A model generated the notes under the pieces. That model searched no databases, was not told where the DNA came from, and saw only the letters and a program-made list of their open reading frames with translations. A DNA stretch of 64,000 bases, from positions 6,926,752-6,990,751 of the forward strand of contig JAXIVH010000013.1 in the NCBI GenBank assembly GCA_036785325.1. Direction: 5' to 3'. Positions within the stretch are counted from its first letter, which is position 1, and each line of letters starts with the position of its first letter. Positions 1 to 14,805 of the stretch are shown in pieces. A program made the translations under genes and the position numbers. The stretch is from Urophycis tenuis. Its lineage: Eukaryota; Chordata; Actinopteri; Gadiformes; Phycidae.

Positions 1-851
1 GCGGTGCACCACAAGATGGTGGTACTATCAGTGGCCTGCAGAAGACAACCACCCATGCGGGCCTATGCTTGTTGTCACGGCACCAACGGCAGATTGTTTT
101 GGTGGTACTCTTGTGTGAACCTGTGGTGGTTGGGAAATGTCAACTCTGAACAGTGGTTTACTCACAGTCATACTGCAGTCAATTAACAAAGTCGCACACG
201 CTATTTGTCAAACTTTTGGGATGCATTTATATAGGCGATAGGCCTGCTTCATTCATTTTTATTACTTTTTGCCGTGCTTCGGTACTTTTTGTACATATAC
301 AGTTGGTGCCAGATGCGTCGATAAACCTGGGCATTCAAAGTCAAAGTCAAAGTAGCTTTATTGTCAATTCCTTCACATGGCAAGACCTGCAAAGGAATCA
401 AGAGTATGTTTCGCACCCTCCCACGGTGAAACAGATAAAGTGCACAGACACAACATGCAGGACAAGACATTCCTAATGCTGAAACTTAAGTAAACATACC
501 TACAGGTAAGACAGAAGGATTAAAAAAAAGACAATACAAGTAGTAAAAATAAATATGCAATGTGCAATGTCGGATTCTGCTGTTGTATGAGGTAGGAATA
601 GCAGCATAAATAGCATAAATAGATAGCGCAGCAGTGAGTAGTGGGTATTAACAGTGCAAAAGAACAGTACGGACAATAAGGAATTTGCTGGCGAGGCATT
701 CAAGGCTATAGCCCCGGATCTCTGTGCCGTCAAATACATGAATAAAAAAAAACATAATAATGAGGAAAATCAGTGGCAAAGCTAGACCTTTTTTGGTCTA
801 TCTTGCCTTAGCCCAACCTATCAATTCATCCTCAAACCTACGATATTCAAA
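1..851. other. Left-edge intergenic DNA with a non-LTR tail
   Basis: No gene recognised. At about 333-480 on the minus strand is a fish retrotransposon-type 3' end: TTGACAATAAAGCTAC followed by repeated CTTTGA units. The rest shows no coding signal that I can support. Confidence 0.5.
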
Positions 852-1671
852 ATCCCAATACCACCCCCCACTTAATCCCAATACCACCCCCACTTAATCC
901 CAATACCACCCCCACTTAATCCCAATACCAACCCCCACTTAATCCCAATACCACCCCCACTTAATCCCAATACCACCCCCCACTTAATCCCAATACCACC
1001 CCCACTTAATCCAAATACCACCCCCCACTTAATCCCAATACCACCCCCCACTTAATCCCAATACCACCCCCACTTAATCCCAATACCACCCCCACTTAAT
1101 CCCAATACCACCCCCCACTTAATCCCAATACCACCCCCCACTTAATCCCAATACCACCCCCACTTAATCCCAATACCACCCCCACTTAATCCCAATACCA
1201 CCCCCCACTTAATCCCAATACCACCCCCCACTTAATCCCAATACCACCCCCACTTAATCCCAATACCACCTCCACTTAATCCCAATACCACCCCCCACTT
1301 AATCCCAATACCACCCCCACTTAATCCCAATACCACCCCCCACTTAATCCCAATACCACCCCCCACTTAATCCCAATACCACCCCCCACTTAATCCCAAT
1401 ACCACCCCCCACTTAATCCCAATACCACCCCCCACTTAATCCCAATACCACCCCCCACTTAATCCCAATACCACCCCCCACTTAATCCCAATACCACCCC
1501 CACTTAATCCCAATACCACCCCCCACTTAATCCCAATACCACCCCCCACTTAATCCCAATACCACCCCCACTTAATCCCAATACCACCCCCCACTTAATC
1601 CCAATACCACCCCCCACTTAATCCCAATACCACCCCCACTTAATCCCAATACCACCCCCCACTTAATCCCT
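852..1671. repeat. 22-23-bp minisatellite, about 36 copies
   Basis: Head-to-tail units of the form CCCAATACCACCCCCCACTT plus AAT. Copies differ mainly by five or six C residues, with a few point variants. There are no unique spacers between units. The strand bias is strong, with no G in the unit on the plus strand. Confidence 0.97.
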
Positions 1672-3754
<2,083 letters not shown>

Positions 3755-3756
3755 TG

Positions 3757-6700
3757 CTATTGATCTTCATAGAAGACTTTAGCCATTGCAAGGCCAACCT
3801 TCCCCACTTTCTTGTCCTTGGCGTCAGCGCCCATGTTTGTGCGGGCCAGGCCGACCCAGTACTGCTCCGTCCGGGCCTGGTATTCCTCCAGTGCCTCCCC
3901 CTTCTGCACGGGGGGGTGGTCGTCTGGAAACACGTGGGAGACGTTCACCATTGGGTGAGACTGAACAGACTTGACAGAACACAGTGTTGACACCGAGCGG
4001 AAACATGTCTACGAAGACCTGATCACACAAGAACACATAACAAGCCTTCATCTTTGAATTCTCTCCCACATTCCCACACCATTTCTATTTCTTTTCTATT
4101 TTGGAATTTCCCAGCATGGGATTAATAAAGTATTTCTATTCTAGTATTTCTATTCTATTCATTACCTTCATCATCCTCATCACTCTCTTCATCAGAGTCT
4201 TCCTCCTGCTCCTCCTTGACCTGGCCACCCTTGGCCCCTTCTTCTTCCAGCTCCCCCTCTTCCTCCTCCTCATCCTCATCGTCGGTATCGGACTCCAGCC
4301 ACTCTTGAGTCTCTGTGTGTGGAAAGCAGAGGGAAAATCTGAACCAATGTGCGCACGCATGCAACACATCAGCGTCCCGCAGGTGCACGCGTGGAATGTG
4401 CACTGGTGTCCGGTTCGACTCACTGGGATCCATCTCCACCAGCACCTCCCACTGCTCCATCTTGTGGAGGTCCAGGCAGTAGAAGTCGTTCAGGGTGAAC
4501 TGGCGGTCCCCCACCTCAAACATCCCCCCGTACAGGTACAGCTTGCCCAGGCGCACCGTCGCCATGGCGCTGCAGCGCGAGCAGGGTTCGACCAGTGGAG
4601 CCGAGGCTGTGGGGGAGGGGAGGAGGAGGAGGAGGAGGGGGAGGGGGGGATGAAGAGATGTGACTCTGGGCTCTGGCAGTCCTGCTGCGCTGGAGCAGAA
4701 CTACTGGGGGGGCTGACGACACAGGGGGCCCCCCCATAAAAAAACTAAACCAGCGGAGTGAAGGTTGTTTCCTGTTTTGTTGATAAGCAGTTCCACCGAA
4801 GAGTAACTCATAGGATGTGGGTAGACGGGGCTTTCAGAAAGGGAGGTGAAGCGGCCCAATTTACATTCACATTTACATTTGGCATTTGACTCTTTCATCC
4901 AACGCGACTTACGAAAAGTTCATTTGTCAGAAGAGGGTGAAACATTTAATTGATGTTAATACATTAAGAAAGTCACCAAAACAAGTTTCAAGCATTTCAA
5001 TTGCTAGGTTAACCATTGCTGGTAAACAACATTTCAGCCAGCTCAGTCCACAGGGCGTGGATGTGAAACTTTTATACACACATTTTCCTCAGTGTGTTGA
5101 TCATGTCTGAACAGGAAGAACAGGACATTTTAGCTTGTCTTCCCATCAGGAAATGTTAGCTGGTGCTGGCCGAATATTTGCCCGCTGTTGGCCAACATGT
5201 GCCAACAGATATGTGCCTCCAGCAACGTGAGAAACAAATAAAAAGGCGAAAAAGAAAACAAAATGATCTGTTCGTTCAGATTTGAGATAGTCAACTCAGG
5301 CCATCAGGCTTTAGATTATACTTTTTTTGTGATTACATTTTTACTGATAAAATGTGAAAATTCCATAAAAATACAAGTTTCGAATTTTAAAACATCACAA
5401 AATGTTATACCTTACAGAAACAGAACAAACATCCCCACCCTCCCCTTACTCATGGAGAACCCCTTATCTACCCCTGCCCCTGGTCTCTCATTCTCTCAAG
5501 AAAATAAAAAGAAAGGTGAAAAAATGAAAAAATAAATATATATATATATATGTATATATACTGTATATATACAGATATATGAATTAATATAATTCAAAAA
5601 TGGAGAGTTCGGAAGATAAAGGAAAATAATAATAAAAGTAATAATCACATATGTCAATGCTGCACTCGCTAGTATTGAACTTCTCTCTGTGGCTGTGGAG
5701 CGACTGGCATGTAAAACAACACCTCATCGACGACAGTCTGAAGCAGACTTCATGTACTATATTCATGAATACGTACAATACATACACTATGGGAAACCAC
5801 ATACCTTCATCGTCCTCCACCTCCTCATCGTCCTCCTCCTCCTCCTCTTCCGCCTGCCTGCCGGGAATCACCTCCTTGATGGTCATCACCGTGCCGTCCT
5901 CGGCAACAATCTCCTTGACCACCTCCACGGGGCCCTGGGGAGCGCCGGCCTCCTCTGTGCCTCCCTCCTCCTCCTCCTCCTCCTCTCCTCCTGCAGCCCT
6001 CTTCTCCTTGCGCCTCCGCTTCTTCTCCGTCTTGGTCCCCTGCAGGGAGGGAACCCCAAACGCACCCCACCAGGGTTGACTCATGATTTGCAGATTTGCT
6101 CATCTGTAGTCCTGTGTTCTAGCAGAGCTTCTGGGGGTAGACGGCACAGAGACCGGGCTGCAAGTGAGCCCTCCGTGACGCATGACCCGAGTGTCCAACA
6201 AGGGCAGAGGCAGGCCTGTCGCTACAGCTAGCGCGCTAGTCATGTGTTCTGGTGGCGTGGCTTCAGAGCCTGACGGGGACGGTGTGGGGAAAACCAAACA
6301 TGGCGTTTACTCTGGTTTCCCCCCCCCCCCCCCCCCCCAGACGCCCACCCCTGGCGGTGACTGTGGATATGCGCGGCTATGTACCCTGAGCTGGCCGGGA
6401 AACCAGCGGTTCTTGACGGCGTCGTACAGGTACAGGTCGTTGTAGAAGTCTCCCTCCAGGGTCTCGTCCTCCTCCTCGTCACACACGCCTCCGAAGAGGA
6501 CGGCCCGCCCGCCCGGACCCACCGCCACCGAGAAGCCGGACCGCGGCGGGGGCTTGTTCCCAGCGGGGTTCACTCTGGACCAGGACCACTTCTCTGGGGG
6601 GGGGGAGAACGTGTTGGAGAATTTAGTGGAACACGACTACCGACGTAGTGTTAGTATTTACCCCACTTATGACCAAATGATGTGACCCAATACAAGGCCA

Positions 6701-7000
6701 CAGTAGGATTCAGCTGTTGAAATGTAGACCCCCCCCCCCTCTGAAGGCCAGGGTCTACATTCTGTTCTGCACAGTGTGAGTGTGGTCACATGCAGGATAG
6801 TGAGCCTGGTCTGGGGTTACCTTGTTCGTCCTTCACCTCTCGCTTCAGCAGGAACATGTCAGAGTGGATGGTGCCCTTCTCCACGTCCTTCTTAGCTTTC
6901 TGCATTGGGAAACACACGCACACGCACACACACATACAGGGAGCTCAACCACTGCATTTCAAAATAAAGAGCGACAGAAAGACACACGGTCACAGAGATG

Positions 7001-7055
<55 letters not shown>

Positions 7056-9070
7056 CAATTTGGAGTAGCCTCCATAGACGATGACACCCGAGGCGTCCGG
7101 CGTGCAGGTCATCTGGCAGGCCGAGCGCGGGCCGGGGGCGGAGCCAGAGGGAGAGAGGCGGGACCAGGAGAAGGAGTCCAGGGAGAAGGCGTATACGTCA
7201 TTGTAGTAGATGAAATCCCTGAAAGCAACCACAGCATGTGGGGGTGACATGAGAGCCACGTTGGCGGTGACGCACAACACATACAATAAGACACACAGAC
7301 AATCACAGACATTTAGAGAACGTGTTTTAAACGACTAGGATGTGATGGCATGAACAAAACACAGCAAACAAACACGGGATTGTATGTAAACCGGACGTCT
7401 TCTACGGCCGGTTATGTCTCATTACCCTGCTGTTGCGCGTTCTGCATTCACTCTGGGCTCACGGTTCCCGTGCTGCTGCCCCCGGGGGTCTAAAGAAGGG
7501 GAGGAGCCCCTTCTCGGTTCCCCTGCACAAGGGTTCTCCCCCCCTCCCCCCCTCCCCGCGGACCCGTGGACCAGACCTTTCAGAGTGCCTACCTGGTGCT
7601 TTCATGGAACCCCCCGAACACCAGCAGCTGTCTCTTGCTCAGAACCATTCGGTGACCGCTCCGGCCAGACGGAGCGCCTGGTGCTCTGGACGGGGACACA
7701 CACACGCACACACACACACACACACACACAAGCACGCACACACACGCACACACACACACACACACGCACACACGCCACACACACACAATAAACAGCGAGC
7801 CGTGTTGAGGCGTCAGGAGTTCAGGAGGCGCAGGACATCGGCGGGCCGCGTTCACCCGGTCTACTAGCACAGCCGCTCCACCGGCAGCCCAGTGGGACCC
7901 ATCCTGGTCCATCCATCCCTTCCAACATCCATCCCCCCCCCCCCACCACCACCACCACCACCACTCGTCGCACGTACTTGATGTTCTCCCAGGTGTGGGT
8001 GGCCAGGTGGAGCACCCACAGGTCCTTGTAGTGGTAGAACTGCTCCCCGTCCGGGGAGGCAAACTCTCCCCCGAACACCCACAGCTGACCTCCGCCCTGG
8101 GGCACCACCACAGCCTGGGGGGGGGGGGAGGGGGAGAGGCTTTCGTTCGTTTTTTTTGCAGACACGAGCAGTGAAGATCGTGCAGTACGGCATGGGCGTC
8201 GCCGTCCACAAAGTGGATCAGGCGGACGCGGACGCTCCGGGGAACAGCTCCCCGCGCCTGTGGAGCGGGGCTGCCTGTGCGTGTGTGTGTGTGTGTGTGT
8301 GTCGCTGTGCCTTTTAAACCATCTTAAAATTCATGCATTCATTCCTTAAATGAACCCCGTCAACCCCTACGGCGCCCGAAGCGGCTCCTCAAAGCGGTCG
8401 CTTGTGACGCCTTCGCTTGCAGTGACGAGGGCCGCGCCCGAAAGTTGAACACCGTTCATTTCACTTTTTAGGCTTTTGCCCCGAGGGAAACCCGATGGCA
8501 CAGCGGTGGCCATTGTGTTTGGGGAAAACACAATGCTGCAAATGTACATTTTTTTGCAAATGCAGAGAATGCAAATTCTCTGCAAATGCAAATTCGGTGT
8601 GATTGGCCGGCGGGCTGTGCGGTCTTATCTCGCGCGCCCCCACGTCAAAAACAAAGCCGTTGTTCTGACGAGGGCGGCGGGACCTGGAGCCGGGCCGGAC
8701 GGATGTGGCCGGGGGGGGGGGCTCACCTGATGGGCACAGCGTGGTGGAGGAGGGTTGGGGATCTCAGACTTCACCCAGCTGTTCTTCTTTATGCTGTAGA
8801 AGTACAGCTCGTTGTACAGGTACGTCTGTCGGGAGGACAGAGGGCCAGGCTTCGTCACGGTCAACCATGAGACGTCATGCTCATTCAGACAGTGTGTATG
8901 TGTGTGTCTGTGTGTCATCTCAGTGCATGGGACACATTTCTCCACTACACACGTGTGTACTTTAGATGCTAGTACCTTTTTCCCGTTGTAGAATTCTCCA
9001 CCAAACAGGATGAGTTCATCTTTCTCGGGGTGGGGAGAGAGAGATGCGTTAAGCCTGAGTGGCACAGGGG

Positions 9071-9106
<36 letters not shown>

Positions 9107-9747
9107 CTCAAATGATTTATCCTGAATCATTCTGAAATCCCCATTTTAGAAACCAGCCAAGCAATGGCTGTCAAGTCATTATAACAGCACAGCTCATCTC
9201 GACATCTAACATCGCCATGGCGCCTCATAGTAACATGGTCCGAATCGGAGGCTGCCTTTGATGTCAAGGTCTAACCTGGGCGATGGAGGCGGACATTCAG
9301 TTTCCACCACCTGGGTCTTCTTGGCATCGAGGCTCTGGAACTCGGCTATCAGAGCCTCCAAGTCCTCCTTCAGAAAGAAAGCACAAAGAGGATATAACGA
9401 ATGATGATGAATCAGGCTACTGGTTCATTTAAAGACCAGAATAAACTGCTATATTGCTATTGTGTTACTGTGCACCAAGGATAACTATTACATAGTTTGT
9501 GATAGTTTAGTTTATGACTATATTGAAATAAGCTTTACTGAACTGAACACAATAGAACTGTTATGCATTTGAATCAAGAAAATACAACATGCATCATACA
9601 CTGTTTTTAATATGTTGTGTTTTGCTGTTGTGTTCATCATCAGGGTACCTCCTCTCGTTTGGACCTCTTAGAAACCTTTTTCTCCATCTTGGCAGCGGTC
9701 TTCTCCGCTCCTTTAACCTTCTTCTCTTTCTTACCTTTTTTAACCAT
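3757..9747 (-). CDS. klhdc4: Kelch domain-containing protein 4, complete, 13 exons
   Basis: A six-kelch-repeat beta-propeller protein of 593 residues; its molecular role is poorly known. Exons on the minus strand: 9747-9649, 9367-9276, 9054-8976, 8825-8727, 8114-7978, 7685-7593, 7218-7056, 6899-6821, 6593-6385, 6039-5805, 4606-4424, 4312-4166, 3923-3757. All junctions are GT-AG and in phase (1782 coding bases). The start is the ATG opening a Lys-rich N-terminus (MVKKGKKEKK) that matches the family. Kelch blades show LILFGGEF, LWVFGGEF, LLVFGGFHE, VIVYGGYSK, VLFGGVCDE and LYLYGGMFE between about residues 75 and 450. An acidic, Lys/Glu-rich linker is encoded by exon 10. Residues about 540-593 resemble the DUF4110 tail found on kelch proteins (EALEEYQARTEQYW...). 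The stop lies 4 bp from a long CA array. Its neighbour slc7a5 matches human 16q24.2 order, which supports orthology. The exon 7 donor lies in a GT repeat. Identification is firm; the function is not. Confidence 0.95.
4103..4163 (+). mobile_element. Non-LTR retrotransposon 3' tail in klhdc4 intron 12
   Basis: Sequence of the type AATTTCCCAGCATGGGATTA followed by ATAAAG and then (TTCTA)n. This is the usual 3' end of fish L2/Rex-type elements. The tail reaches to within a few bases of the exon 12 splice donor at 4165. Confidence 0.6.
4881..5022 (-). mobile_element. Dispersed repeat copy A (SINE-like, CGCTTTGGATAAAAG-type tail)
   Basis: On the minus strand this reads AGCAATGGTTAACCTAGCAA through TAAGTCGCGTTGGATGAAAG. 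It aligns over about 135 bp with 62288-62423 in the opposite orientation. The TAAGTCGCTTTGGATAAAAG tail is widespread in fish genomes. It lies in klhdc4 intron 10. Confidence 0.7.
5536..5580. repeat. (TA)n microsatellite
   Basis: Imperfect AT/TA run with palindromic centre TATATACTGTATATATA inside klhdc4 intron 10. Confidence 0.85.
7012..7055. repeat. Compound (CT)n(CA)n at klhdc4 exon 7 donor
   Basis: CT array followed by CA array on the plus strand. On the gene strand the exon 7 donor GT at 7055-7054 is the first unit of the (GT)n array. Confidence 0.9.
7689..7788. repeat. (CA)n array before klhdc4 exon 6
   Basis: CA repeat interrupted by GCA units, just upstream of the exon 6 acceptor on the gene strand. 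Only GTCCCCGTCCAG separates it from the exon. Confidence 0.9.
9066..9104. repeat. (GA)n acting as the pyrimidine tract of klhdc4 exon 3
   Basis: GA repeat on the plus strand, hence (TC)n before the exon 3 acceptor at 9054. Confidence 0.85.
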
Positions 9748-12619
9748 CGCGATGCTAAAGGTTGCCTAAAATATAATACTATTATCGTCAAATCACAACC
9801 ACATGGAACCACGCATGGAGCAATCACTAAACAGACTTTTTTACGTCAGTTGAAGGTCTACTTCCGGCAACATTCTGACGTAAGGCACGATTGAAAATCC
9901 TACACCCGCCATCTAGCGGACTGGCAGAAGCAACTTTTAATTATTGTGTCCTATTGCGATTTTTGTTACACACGTGGAGAAACTAAGTGGCGAAAGTTAT
10001 TAGAGTTGTTATTGGGTTGTATGTAGACGTTAATCGTAGTAGGTGTTACATGACATTACATGTATTCAACTGCGACTTGAAATAAGTCCATTCAACCTGG
10101 AAGACACAATCGAGAAATCAGGAATCATGCGATTAGGCCTACATCAAATTAATCCAACAGGCGAGTTGGGTCTGTTTCATATTCTGCAGAGGCATACCTG
10201 GGCGCACAAAGACACTGGAGGGCAGTGTTCTGTTTGTATTCCTCAACCCACATGCACATCTGATTCAACGGACTATCGGACTACATCGCGCCATGCAGGC
10301 CAACTTCGCCAACTCCCTGATCAACGTCGCTTTTTTCATTTTGGCTTAGACTAACCTCAAAGTATTGCCATTTTATATATAGCATTTCCAAACTTAGGAA
10401 GTCTGTAACGTGGGTCTGTGAAGACTAACTGTGATAAAGGGCTTCGTACCCTAAACACTGCTAATCCACCAAGGTTTTCTAAAAGACAACAAGCCTATCA
10501 TCAAAACATACTATCCTTTCTTCATTTGACGATCTCTACCTCAAACATGGCAGTCGGCTACCAAAGAACAGAAACTTGACCGGTGTGGTTAATTTATTGA
10601 CCCCCTTTCTGTCCAGCATATTAAACCACACGCAATACGGCAACCCGTTTCAACATAATACAGTTCATGTGTTCGGGCCAAGTGGGGCTGTATATTTAGC
10701 TTTAACCCGGGGAGAGCACGTGGCAGACAAGAGGCTGACGCGGGCACATGAGCAGCATTCTGTCACCTCTGCAAGCCCCCGCAGCGTCGTCACACACTCT
10801 GTCACAAGTTCTATACTGTGCAGTCAAATGCCACATTCTCGCCACCAGAACGCCCATGAACCCATTCATCATACACAGAGCGATAGGAGGAGGTGGTTCT
10901 CTCTTGCCTGAGGGGCTTGCACGCAGCCGTTTCAATGGGGGAGCCTAAAGCCCTGGCTCCTGTCCTGGTATGCTTGTGCATCACATGCACAGCCGGTGTA
11001 CAAGTGTAACGTGCACGGCTGTGCGATGCACGCTGACATTGTGTCCAGACGTTCAAGGAACCATTGCGATGCTATGTGTAGAGGGAACCGACCAGAATGC
11101 ACAGCCATGCTGTCGTTCTTCCCTGCCACACTCCACCTGGCTTTACTGGGTCCCCCCCCCCAACGACCTGGACCCAGCCAGGTAGTTGTTGAAAACCGTT
11201 TGGGTGGTGAGTAAGAATAAGGACCATTACAAAAAAGGCTGGGACAGGGAATTACATTATACAGAATAGGCAGTTTTAAACAGATGAGTTTTGAGTTGTG
11301 ATTTGAAATGGGGGAGTGAGTCAATGTTTCTAGGGCTGGTAGAGTGTGTGGGTGTGTGTGTGTGTGGGTGTTGGGGTGTGTGTGTGTGTGTGTGTGTGGG
11401 TGTATGTATAATCTCCACCAGGTCACCCTTAAATGAAGCAGAACGCTGGAGATCACTTCTGTGATATTCAGAATCAAGAACCAGCCTGAAGATCAGGAAG
11501 GCTGCTGTTAAAACATATTTCAATCATTTTGGTTCTGTTGCTGTTGACTATTTATTTAATGATTATTCTTACAACGTTGTAGATGTAATCGCTTTTATCT
11601 CACGGGCACACCTGTGTTTGTATCGCACACTCACTTTGCATCAATATTGATTTTAACCGTGGGCTGATGGAACAGTCAATGGCATTGGACATTGTTTGCA
11701 GCGATGGAAGGGAAAGAACAGGGGGGGTAAACAAATGGATCAGAGGAAGAGAGAGAGAGGCGTTCAAGTCACACGCACGTCGACGAGTTGACAGACAAAC
11801 GCTGCCCGCAGGCATCATGGTCCTCATCATCAGAACCAACGATGACCGGCTGGATGTCGGGGTCCCCGCGTCTCCGCCCGGCGCTCACTCAGCGCCATGT
11901 GGATGCCCGAGAAGAACGTTGAAAGAGAGAGGAGGCCTATCACTTTTTTTTACGTGGTGGTGTAGGCCTAGATGTACGTTTTTCAATGCCAACGCTTTTC
12001 AATGTTTTCAATGCCTACGTTTTTCAATCCCAGGTAACGAATTTACATGAGAATCAGAATAAGATGTAGGCTGACAAAGCATCTGGTCGGCCACAACCGC
12101 AAGAGTCCACATTTACACATAGCTCGGTATTTTGAGAAACGAATATTCCCCGCCCCCTCCGTTTTCAATAATAACATCGTGCATCAAAAAAGTTGTCATT
12201 TACAACAACCCGCATAAATAGCCAACCAAACTGTAAACATAGGCGTTAAGCGTTTTCTGGCGCATAATTTGACGTTTGAGAACTTAAAACCCCGTTTGGT
12301 TTCTCCCAGTTGACACGGCAACACATAAACGGCGTCCACTTTGGCCAGAGTTTTTACAAATAATCGTTTTCTGTGATTAAAAAACAAAAACAGGGTTTTC
12401 GTGTAAATGAGAGGCCAAACCGCAGGGAAATATCCGTGTCTTTCCGTCGTGTGAGCGGGGGCTGAGACTGATTGGACGCTGGGGTTGGGTGAGGCTAGAG
12501 TCCTATAGATAGTCTCTATAGTAGGCCTACTCTAGGTGAGGCTGCATCTTACGTTCTTCATGTGCAACAGGTTAAACCAGCCCCATACCACACGCACTCA
12601 GTGAGCGTTGTCGTGTAGC
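9748..12619. other. Upstream region of klhdc4 and intergenic DNA
   Basis: The first few hundred bases after 9747 are the likely 5' UTR and promoter of klhdc4, with no TATA box that I would defend. Beyond this no exon was recognised. A GT array is present at 11346-11402. Confidence 0.45.
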
Positions 12620-13490
12620 ATTGGCACTGTTTCAAAACAATGCCTGAGAATCCTCTCAGAGAGCTCCTAACTTAGCCTAAAAAGTCTCTTGGCTTAAGAG
12701 TGATTCCAGAACATTCTCAGAGAACTCTGAGCAAGGAATGGACAAAAACTCTTATTTTAGTGAGGAGGTGTGCTTGACCCTGTTGCTAGGTATTCTTAAA
12801 AGAATGATTGGTTGATCCTAAACGCTGGATAGAAATACACTCTTGGTGATACTGGGCATAGAATGGACCGTGAAATCAATAGACCTAATCATAGAATCTA
12901 ATCTCTATGAAGACTTGTTAAATAAATAGTAAGCCATACTTAAAAATTATCCCACAAATTGTGTCACAATATGAGGGTGTGACAGCGCTGTCAGCGTTTG
13001 CTTGATCACATTGCTGATGGAGGGTTGTGACAGACCCAAGTCATCACTGCTGCAATGTTGCATTTTTCCAGTTGCTAAATACCTTACAGTTGTGATGACT
13101 TTCATTTCCTGCGATATTGCGTTGTGGCGTTGGGTTGGAGAAGTGAGTGCATCTCTAGTGAGATCTACCACAAACATGATTCCTGCACGATCCAATATGT
13201 AGCGTTTAATTAGCTCACTGTCATTCAGTGTTTGGAGAATATTTCTCCTGCCTCTTCTTTCAGCTATTTTCTCCTCTGCTTAAGAAACTCACCTAAGTCT
13301 CTTAAAAGTCCTCCTCCCTGCTCTTAGTAGATTTCACCTTAGGAGCTCTCTTAAGAGCTAAGATTCTTTAGGAATACCTTTTATCTTTACTAGGGTTTAG
13401 TCTTAACTTTGAGGGGAAGTTCTAAGAAAATGTCATGATTCTAAGAATTTTCTTAGAATTTGGCCACTAGGAGCAACTCTTTGTGCAAAG
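12620..13490 (-). mobile_element. Harbinger/PIF element remnant with truncated transposase
   Basis: At about 13260-12947 the minus strand encodes a HARBI1-type segment: IMFVVDLTRDALTSP, then VRYLATGKMQH, then LGLSQPSISNVIKQTLTALS. This is the N-terminal helix-turn-helix region of these transposases. It stops after FVG, so the DDE catalytic domain is missing. Flanks carry inverted similarity (AGAGAGCTCCTAA at 12658-12670 against its complement near 13342-13354), as in a deletion derivative. Exact ends and target duplication were not resolved. Confidence 0.75.

Positions 13491-14805
<1,315 letters not shown>

Noticed and set aside
852..1671. CRISPR-like regular repeat array
   Set aside because: Units are contiguous with no unique spacers and the context is a vertebrate genome; it is a minisatellite. 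The same applies to 28255-28627.
4101..4739. 212-codon open frame on plus
   Set aside because: Antisense shadow of klhdc4 exons 11 and 12; composition follows the acidic coding strand. Antisense Ser- or Leu-rich frames at 5651-6231 are likewise shadows of exon 10.
9748..10350. Divergent gene sharing the klhdc4 promoter
   Set aside because: The plus-strand frames here have no domain similarity and no plausible donor-acceptor chain.
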